DNA of 9,497 nucleotides from an uncultured Lachnoanaerobaculum sp. (GTDB taxonomy: Bacteria; Bacillota; Clostridia; Lachnospirales; Lachnospiraceae), in contig CAKAQP010000089.1 of assembly GCA_916720285.1 (NCBI GenBank), forward strand, positions 1 to 9,497. Direction: 5' to 3'. Below the pieces are notes generated by a model that was not told where the DNA came from, searched no databases, and saw only the letters and a program-made list of their open reading frames with translations. This document shows, in pieces, positions 5,767 to 9,497 of this stretch. The stretch's first letter is position 1; each line of letters begins with the position of its first letter. A program made the position numbers and the translations under genes.

Positions 5767-6189
5767 CTAATCATGTTTTTGTAGAACAAATGCTCCGCTT
5801 GAATTTCCCACTCTTGTATAATATTTTATCCCTACTCCGGGTGTAATAACACAAACTGTATTCTTATAATCATATATGGCATATGAGCCGTTATCCAATG
5901 TAATCGTACAAAAACTCTCACCGGGATCTATTGTATAGTTTCTATATTCACGGGTCTTTGTGTCCATATATGTCCCATCTCCATAGAAATCAGTTCCAAA
6001 AAAAGAAATAGCATCTGAATTCACTACATCAAAAATTTGATCTGCACAATATGTACTACCTATTGGCTTTTTTATAGAATTATATCCATTAATACACAAT
6101 ATAAGAATTATTATAATAAATTCTATACTGCATATAACAAATGCTATAATCCGCTCAATCGACTTTTTTTGCATAGGCGTTTTCCCCAT
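5767..6189 (-). CDS. Small membrane-anchored extracytoplasmic protein, unknown function
   Basis: I do not recognise this 140-residue protein. A basic start (MGKTPMQKKSIER) leads into one long hydrophobic helix at about 13-34, very rich in Ile. A polar domain of about 105 residues follows that should lie outside the cell, with many Tyr, Gly, Asp and Thr (FFGTDFYGDGTYMD, GSYAIYDYKNT) and Cys at 48, 94 and 113, which suggests a small beta-rich fold. The start at 6189 has AAGGAA 4-5 nt upstream; a second ATG at 6174 is possible but its spacing is worse. It is the first clear gene behind the promoter at 6322-6349, though a 38-codon frame precedes and overlaps it. The next gene downstream is also membrane-anchored, so the two may act together at the surface (inference). 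Confidence 0.7.
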   Translation of the reverse strand: MGKTPMQKKSIERIIAFVICSIEFIIIILILCINGYNSIKKPIGSTYCADQIFDVVNSDAISFFGTDFYGDGTYMDTKTREYRNYTIDPGESFCTITLDNGSYAIYDYKNTVCVITPGVGIKYYTRVGNSSGAFVLQKHD

Positions 6190-6271
6190 TTATTTCCTTC
6201 CGACTCTTGATTAAACTGTATCTCACGTCCAATAGCTTTAGTTGTACGTGATAATACAAAATAACCGTCAT
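6155..6271 (-). CDS. Possible 38-residue leader ORF overlapping the next gene
   Basis: An ATG at 6271 directly follows AGGAAGGAG with only 3 nt between GGAG and the ATG. The frame codes for MTVILYYHVQLKLLDVRYSL and 18 more residues, ending at 6155, and overlaps the start of the next gene by 35 nt in another frame. It sits about 45 nt into the transcript predicted from the promoter at 6322-6349. If translated, it could couple or compete with the membrane-protein start. I recognise no family, the spacing is poor, and a different open frame over the same bases looks as protein-like, so this is a weak call. Confidence 0.25.
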   Translation of the reverse strand: MTVILYYHVQLKLLDVRYSLIKSRKEINGENAYAKKVD

Positions 6272-6321
6272 TAACTCCTTCCTAATTCTAATTAATTTTC
6301 ACAGTCTATAATCTTGACTGA

Positions 6322-6349
6322 ATTATATCACTCTTTATATTTTTTTCAA
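6322..6349 (-). promoter_or_regulatory. Extended -10 promoter of the unknown membrane-protein genes
   Basis: -35 TTGAAA (6349-6344), 16-bp spacer, -10 TATAAT (6327-6322, perfect) preceded by TGA. Predicted start near 6315, giving a leader of about 125 nt before the ATG at 6189. A 10-bp palindrome, TTCCTCGGAA, sits upstream at 6358-6367 and might be an operator, but it is too short to assign. Confidence 0.8.
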
Positions 6350-6403
6350 TTGATATCTTCCTCGGAAATAAGAATGTGCAGCCAACACTACAGTCTTTAG
6401 AAC

Positions 6404-6435
6404 AAAATAAAAAAGGCGAAGTTTCCTCCACCTTT
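6404..6435 (-). terminator. Intrinsic terminator of uxaB
   Basis: Minus-strand RNA AAAGGUGGAG (6435-6426) pairs with CUUCGCCUUU (6421-6412) over 10 bp with two wobble pairs and a GAAA tetraloop, then UUUAUUUU (6411-6404). The wobbles occur only on this strand. It begins 7 nt past the uxaB stop. Confidence 0.93.
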
Positions 6436-6442
6436 AAACAAC

Positions 6443-7774
6443 TTATTTTAAGAGCTCATCATAGCAAGCCGCTACACCGTCTTTTTCTATCTTTTCAAAC
6501 CATCTGTTTACGATATCATACATATCGCTAATGTCCTCACCCCAGTAATCTTCTCTCTTTAAGATATCCGCTACCGAAGCGCTCTTCATAAACTTTACAA
6601 TCTCTTCACCGTCATTTGCTTCATCTGTCTTATAAAATGCGATAAGTGCGGCCAATGAGAAACTCAGTATCTCAGGATATTTTCCGTTTTCCACCTTATA
6701 CTCCAAGATTGTCGGAAGTACTCTGGCTCTGAACTTTGACACTGAATTAAGTGCAATTGATAAAAGCTGATGCTTGATAAAAGGATTTGAAAATCTCTCA
6801 AATACAGCTTCTCCGAACTTTCTGTTATCCTCTGTATCTCCTATTGTAGGTATTATTTCCTCAAACACAGATTTTCTAAGAAGTGATGATACCTTTTCAT
6901 CTTTCATGCACTCACCTACAGTCTCAAGTCCATATAGTCTTGCTGCTAAAACCATTGAAGTATGTGCTCCGTTAAGTATACGAACCTTTCTCTTCTTATA
7001 AGGATCCACATTGTCGGTCCAAACTACATTAAAGCCTGCCTTTTGCAGTGGAAGCTCATCCTCGTGATTTCCCTGTATTACCCAAAGGTGGAAAATCTCG
7101 GCTGTATCCATCATATTGTCCTTTTGACCGATTCTCTCCTCAAGAGCTTTATGTTCATCTCTTGGAAATCCTGTAACAATTCTGTCTACCAATGTAGAGC
7201 AGAAGCTGTTTTCTTTTTCAAGCCATGAAGCAAAATCCGCTCCAAGCTCCCATTTGGAAGCATACTGCTTACAACATTTTAAAAGCTCTTCACCATTGTG
7301 ATCTATAAGTTCGCATGAAAGTATAATAAATCCGGACAATCCTGCTTTAAATCTTTCATAAAGAAGTGCTGTTAATTTTGCCGGAAAGCTGTTTGCGGGT
7401 GAATCGGAGAGTTTATTATCATCTTCATACACAATTCCTGCTTCTGTAGTATTTGACACAATAAATCTGAAATCAGGATTCTTTGCCAGACTCAAATATC
7501 CTTCATAGTCATCATATGGATTGATACATCTGCTGATAATATCTATATGAGTATGTTCATCTACCACCTTACCGTTATCAACTCCTCTTAAGAAAAGATT
7601 GTATTCACAGTTTTGTGCTTCAAGCATCTCACACATACCCGTTTTTATAGGCTGAACGACAACTACAGAGCCTTCAAATAAGCCCTTATCATTTAATTTC
7701 TGGAAGAAATAGTCTACAAATCCTCTCAAAAAACCGCCTTCACCAAATTGGATGATTCTCTCTTTAGCCTTCAT
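6443..7774 (-). CDS. uxaB: Tagaturonate reductase (altronate oxidoreductase)
   Basis: NADH-dependent enzyme that interconverts D-tagaturonate and D-altronate in galacturonate breakdown, after UxaC and before UxaA. It belongs to the mannitol dehydrogenase family. At 443 residues it is shorter than the Escherichia coli enzyme (about 480) but complete. The N-terminal Rossmann segment IIQFGEGGFLRGFVDYFF (7-24) matches the UxaB form; SNTTEAGI at 107-114, SCELIDHNGEEL at 153-164 and NSFCSTLVDRIVTGFPRDE at 189-207 are strongly UxaB-like. The catalytic motif K263-x4-N268-x2-H271 is present in KVRILNGAH. The ATG at 7774 has AGGAG 6 nt upstream. It is monocistronic: own promoter, cre-like operator and terminator, with no uxaA, uxaC, kdgK or kdgA adjacent. 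Mannonate oxidoreductase (UxuB) is a relative, but these segments fit UxaB better. Confidence 0.93.
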   Translation of the reverse strand: MKAKERIIQFGEGGFLRGFVDYFFQKLNDKGLFEGSVVVVQPIKTGMCEMLEAQNCEYNLFLRGVDNGKVVDEHTHIDIISRCINPYDDYEGYLSLAKNPDFRFIVSNTTEAGIVYEDDNKLSDSPANSFPAKLTALLYERFKAGLSGFIILSCELIDHNGEELLKCCKQYASKWELGADFASWLEKENSFCSTLVDRIVTGFPRDEHKALEERIGQKDNMMDTAEIFHLWVIQGNHEDELPLQKAGFNVVWTDNVDPYKKRKVRILNGAHTSMVLAARLYGLETVGECMKDEKVSSLLRKSVFEEIIPTIGDTEDNRKFGEAVFERFSNPFIKHQLLSIALNSVSKFRARVLPTILEYKVENGKYPEILSFSLAALIAFYKTDEANDGEEIVKFMKSASVADILKREDYWGEDISDMYDIVNRWFEKIEKDGVAACYDELLK

Positions 7775-7818
7775 ATTATACTCCTAATATTTTTTATTAA
7801 CTACTGCAGCCATTGCCA

Positions 7819-7896
7819 TCAGTAATCTGTTATCATTGAAATAATCTTACCTACTTCAATGTTATCTTTCCACTTCCACATCTTAGCTTTATACAT
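7819..7896 (-). CDS. Possible 25-residue upstream ORF in the uxaB leader
   Basis: In the leader between the uxaB promoter and gene, an ATG at 7896 opens a frame reading MYKAKMWKWKDNIEVGKIIS plus five more residues, with two Trp in WKWK. It ends at TGA and the same frame then reads WQWLQ before a second stop. Codon choice resembles real coding sequence, but no good Shine-Dalgarno precedes it, and I recognise no protein. It could be a regulatory uORF or the worn remnant of an older gene; chance is also possible. Confidence 0.2.
   Translation of the reverse strand: MYKAKMWKWKDNIEVGKIISMITDY
7834..7861 (-). repeat. Hairpin in the uxaB leader
   Basis: CATTGAA (7834-7840 on the plus strand) and TTCAATG (7855-7861) form a perfect 7-bp stem with a 14-nt loop, inside the possible uORF. 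There is no U-tract after it. Its role, if any, is unknown; it could be a mRNA-stability or translational element. Confidence 0.35.
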
Positions 7897-7948
7897 CGAT
7901 ATATTTGCTTCATATCTTCAGACTTTATTTTTTTTCGCCCTCTAATAA

Positions 7949-7962
7949 TGTAAGCGTTTACA
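7949..7962. promoter_or_regulatory. cre-like operator of uxaB
   Basis: TGTAAGCGTTTACA fits the catabolite-responsive element consensus TGWNANCGNTNWCA at every position. It lies directly downstream of the uxaB -10 box and covers about +1 to +14, a place where bound CcpA or another LacI-family repressor would block transcription. Repression of uronate use by preferred sugars is the simplest reading. A uronate-specific LacI-family regulator such as a KdgR or ExuR type could bind a very similar site, and I cannot tell these apart. Confidence 0.8.
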
Positions 7963-7968
7963 TTTTTG

Positions 7969-7997
7969 AGTATATAATATTTGAAATTTTTTGTCAA
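7969..7997 (-). promoter_or_regulatory. SigA-type promoter of uxaB
   Basis: -35 TTGACA (7997-7992, perfect), 17-bp spacer, -10 TATACT (7974-7969). Predicted start near 7962, leaving a leader of about 188 nt. The -35 box starts only a few bases past the U-tract of the upstream gene's terminator, so the units are insulated but tightly packed. Confidence 0.9.
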
Positions 7998-7999
7998 TC

Positions 8000-8023
8000 A
8001 AAAAAGACAGCTAAAAGCTGCCT
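8000..8023 (-). terminator. Intrinsic terminator of the 88-residue protein gene
   Basis: Minus-strand AGGCAGC (8023-8017) pairs with the later GCUGUCU (8011-8005), a 7-bp stem with one G-U wobble that can gain an eighth U-A pair; loop UUUUA or shorter, then UUUUU (8004-8000). It starts 4 nt past the stop codon. Confidence 0.9.
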
Positions 8024-8027
8024 ATAA

Positions 8028-8294
8028 TTACTCATCTTTCCAAATATATTTTTCAGGATTGCACCATCCACATATATAATCAAGCATATCCGCAAACCAC
8101 TCTTTTGAAAATCCTTCCTCTAAGCTTTTATAATATTCAAAAAAAATATTATATACAGAATCTTTTGAAATTCCCAAATCATGTATAGCGATTAATAAAT
8201 CATACCCCTGTTTACTGTAATCAGAAAAATTCGATTCTGTAACAGCTTTAGAAAGTTGTTTTATCTTATCAAATAATATATCAATATCATTCAT
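8028..8294 (-). CDS. Small acidic cytosolic protein, unknown function (88 aa)
   Basis: I do not recognise this protein. It is acidic and aromatic-rich, probably mostly helical, with no signal peptide or membrane segment: an N-terminal helix (MNDIDILFDKIKQLSKAV), a middle part with SKQGYDLLIAIHDLGISKDS, and a C-terminal part rich in Trp, Tyr and Cys (FADMLDYICGWCNPEKYIW). Its size, charge and orphan setting are like those of small immunity-type proteins encoded beside toxins, but no toxin is present here, so that is only a comparison. The ATG at 8294 has AGAGG 7 nt upstream. The gene is 49 nt after the DUF523 gene with no clear promoter between, so it may be the last gene of that transcript, and it ends at a good terminator. 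Confidence 0.7.
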   Translation of the reverse strand: MNDIDILFDKIKQLSKAVTESNFSDYSKQGYDLLIAIHDLGISKDSVYNIFFEYYKSLEEGFSKEWFADMLDYICGWCNPEKYIWKDE

Positions 8295-8343
8295 TTGTTT
8301 ACCTCTATATTTTGATTAAGAAAGCCGACAGCCCCCTGTCTAT

Positions 8344-8760
8344 CTATAAATCCTCTACATCTATCGCCTTTATTCCGTTTCTCCTTAATAAATCTGCAAA
8401 TACACCCTGTCCTGACATAATTTTTCCTGAAAATGAACCGTCATATATCGCATTTACTCCACATGAGGGACTTCTTGACTGTAATATAACAATATCGGCA
8501 TTTTGCTTTTTTACTGTCTCCAGTGCTCTCCTTGCTCCTTCACGGAATTCTTTATCAACAGATGTGCCGTCCTTGAGACTGACTATACCGTTTACTATTT
8601 CCGCAGGTTCTCTTGGAATAGGCAGTCCGCCAAGGACTTCAGGACAAACAGGTATTACCTCATGTCCTTTGGTATAATCTCTTACCTTTTCACTGTAATT
8701 ATTTCCGCCGTTATATTTACAATTTTCTCCAAGTAAACATGCACTTACCGCTATTTTCAT
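8344..8760 (-). CDS. DUF523 family protein (TudS-like, probable Fe-S protein)
   Basis: A 138-residue DUF523 (COG1683) protein of normal length. The family includes TudS, a [4Fe-4S] enzyme shown to remove sulfur from thiouracil; whether this member does so is inference. Family marks are clear: VSACLLGENCKYNGG at 5-19 with Cys8 and Cys14, VIPVCPEVLGGLPIPREPAE at 35-54 with Cys39, and LQSRSPSCG at 93-101 with Cys100. Cys8, Cys39 and Cys100 are the likely cluster ligands. The start ATG overlaps the stop of the GrpB-family gene upstream as ATGA, so translation is probably coupled. A short GACAG/CTGTC hairpin after the stop lacks a good U-tract. Confidence 0.9.
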   Translation of the reverse strand: MKIAVSACLLGENCKYNGGNNYSEKVRDYTKGHEVIPVCPEVLGGLPIPREPAEIVNGIVSLKDGTSVDKEFREGARRALETVKKQNADIVILQSRSPSCGVNAIYDGSFSGKIMSGQGVFADLLRRNGIKAIDVEDL

Positions 8761-9272
8761 TCTAATAACCTACACTTCTTATAAATCTTTTCAATAATTT
8801 TTGATTTAAATTCCATATACTTATCTATATCATCCGGATAGAGTACTGCAGCCTGTTCTTTCACCTTTGAATATTCAGCTGCTAAAGCAGGATTATTTTT
8901 CAAAAAATTCCTAAATGTAATATGTTTGAAGAGTTCTTTGGAGTCTTGAGGGCATACATATAAATGATGTGTCATCAATTCTTCTTTTCCGGAGTATGAA
9001 AAAGCTTCTCTACCTTCAATACCCAAATCTCCCTCGTGTTCATATCCTTTTTTATTAAGTAATTCTTTAATAATTGCAAATTTGTCCTTTTCAATAACAA
9101 TATCAAGATCAATGACGGGTTTTGATGATAGTCCTTCAACTGATGTACTTCCAACATGTTCAATTTTGATTGAATTGTAAATGATATCTTTGCCTAATGA
9201 AGCTACTATCTTTTCATATTCATATTTCCATTGAGGATTCCATTTTTCTACTACGACTCTTTTTGTTCTCAT
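8757..9272 (-). CDS. GrpB family protein (nucleotidyltransferase-like fold)
   Basis: A 171-residue GrpB (UPF0157, PF04229) protein of the usual size. The family has a nucleotidyltransferase fold; the substrate is not firmly known. The marker is HVGSTSVEGLSSKPVIDLDI at 39-58, in which the G-S pair and the Asp residues D55 and D57 would form the nucleotide/metal site; GREAF at 87-91, THHLYVC at 101-107 and FRNFLKNNPALAAEY at 120-134 are also typical. The ATG at 9272 is 37 nt past the acetyltransferase gene; GGAG lies 11 nt upstream, rather far, so initiation may be modest. Its stop overlaps the DUF523 start by 4 nt. Confidence 0.9.
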   Translation of the reverse strand: MRTKRVVVEKWNPQWKYEYEKIVASLGKDIIYNSIKIEHVGSTSVEGLSSKPVIDLDIVIEKDKFAIIKELLNKKGYEHEGDLGIEGREAFSYSGKEELMTHHLYVCPQDSKELFKHITFRNFLKNNPALAAEYSKVKEQAAVLYPDDIDKYMEFKSKIIEKIYKKCRLLE

Positions 9273-9309
9273 TTATCGGTCATCTCCACAAATTCTAACT
9301 ATAATTTCT

Positions 9310-9497
9310 CTATCTCAAATCCAAATACATTATATCAAAATCTATATATGAATCCTCTATTTTAAAATAAGCCGGAGATGTACCGATTTTTCTGAATCCA
9401 AACTTTTCATAGACATGAATTGCCCTAAAATTATCACTTCTGACTTCAAGATTTATTATCTCAATACCATGTGACTTGGCATACTCTATCGCCATTT
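9310..9497 (-). CDS. GNAT-family acetyltransferase, C-terminal part, cut by the window edge
   Basis: Only the last 61-62 residues lie in the window; the frame stays open to the right end. The segment IINLEVRSDNFRAIHVYEKF followed by GFRKIGTSPAY is the C-terminal part of a GNAT fold, with the usual N-x-A-x-x-x-Y-x-K-x-GF pattern that binds near acetyl-CoA. RimI-like N-terminal acetyltransferases, small-molecule and antibiotic acetyltransferases all share this end, so the substrate cannot be stated. It precedes the GrpB-family gene by 37 nt and probably leads that transcript. Confidence 0.85.
   Translation of the reverse strand, partial: MAIEYAKSHGIEIINLEVRSDNFRAIHVYEKFGFRKIGTSPAYFKIEDSYIDFDIMYLDLR

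Noticed and set aside
6358..6367. TTCCTCGGAA palindrome as a defined operator
   Set aside because: Ten bases with no further symmetry and no known match; too short to assign to a regulator.
8327..8340. GACAG/CTGTC hairpin after the DUF523 gene as a terminator
   Set aside because: Only 5 bp and followed by GGCTTTCTTAA, with no real U-tract; left as a minor stem and not called as a terminator.
8312..8736. Plus-strand open frames opposite the DUF523 gene
   Set aside because: Shadows; the minus-strand frame carries all family Cys motifs.
9263..9287. Tiny ORF ATG ACC GAT AAA TGA just before the GrpB-family gene
   Set aside because: Four codons; probably chance, though it does sit directly behind GGAG and overlaps the GrpB start.

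Overview
The window comes from a low-GC Gram-positive bacterium, most likely a Clostridia member such as the Lachnospiraceae. That rests on the AT-rich sequence, strong AGGAGG-type ribosome binding sites, SigA-like promoters (TTGACA/TATAAT), a 65-residue single-span SecE, a Cys4 form of L33 and U-tract intrinsic terminators. I see no tRNA, rRNA, CRISPR array, insertion sequence or phage gene. Genus assignment is inference.

Layout. (1) About 1-2520, minus strand: rpmG-secE-nusG-rplK-rplA, the tightly packed ribosomal/Sec/NusG operon, starting at a strong promoter at 2512-2540. The transcript has a hairpin plus U-tract almost at its 5' end. Before rplK there is an RNA element that resembles the L1-binding site of 23S rRNA. 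A hairpin at 273-305 follows rplA, and then a 62-residue membrane protein gene where rplJ would usually be expected. (2) 2558-3713, plus strand: an orphan PTS EIIC-like membrane protein of the PfoR type, fired by a back-to-back promoter and closed by a 14-bp bidirectional terminator. (3) 3762-6350, minus strand: glycerate kinase, preceded by two unrecognised exported or membrane-anchored proteins behind an extended -10 promoter with an odd leader. (4) 6404-7997, minus strand: a monocistronic uxaB (tagaturonate reductase) with its own promoter, a cre-like operator at the start site, a leader of about 190 nt and a strong terminator. (5) 8005-9497, minus strand: a truncated GNAT acetyltransferase, a GrpB-family protein, a DUF523/TudS-like protein coupled to it by an ATGA overlap, and a small acidic orphan protein ending at a terminator.

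How the genes work together. The first block is core translation, transcription and secretion machinery. UxaB places the cell among users of galacturonate (pectin sugars), and its operator suggests carbon-catabolite or LacI-family control. Glycerate kinase feeds glycerate into glycolysis at 2-phosphoglycerate. The other genes are accessory and show no obvious shared pathway. I do not see a clear new multi-gene system. The best leads are the two RNA elements in the ribosomal operon, the uxaB control region, and the unknown membrane-protein pair with its leader.
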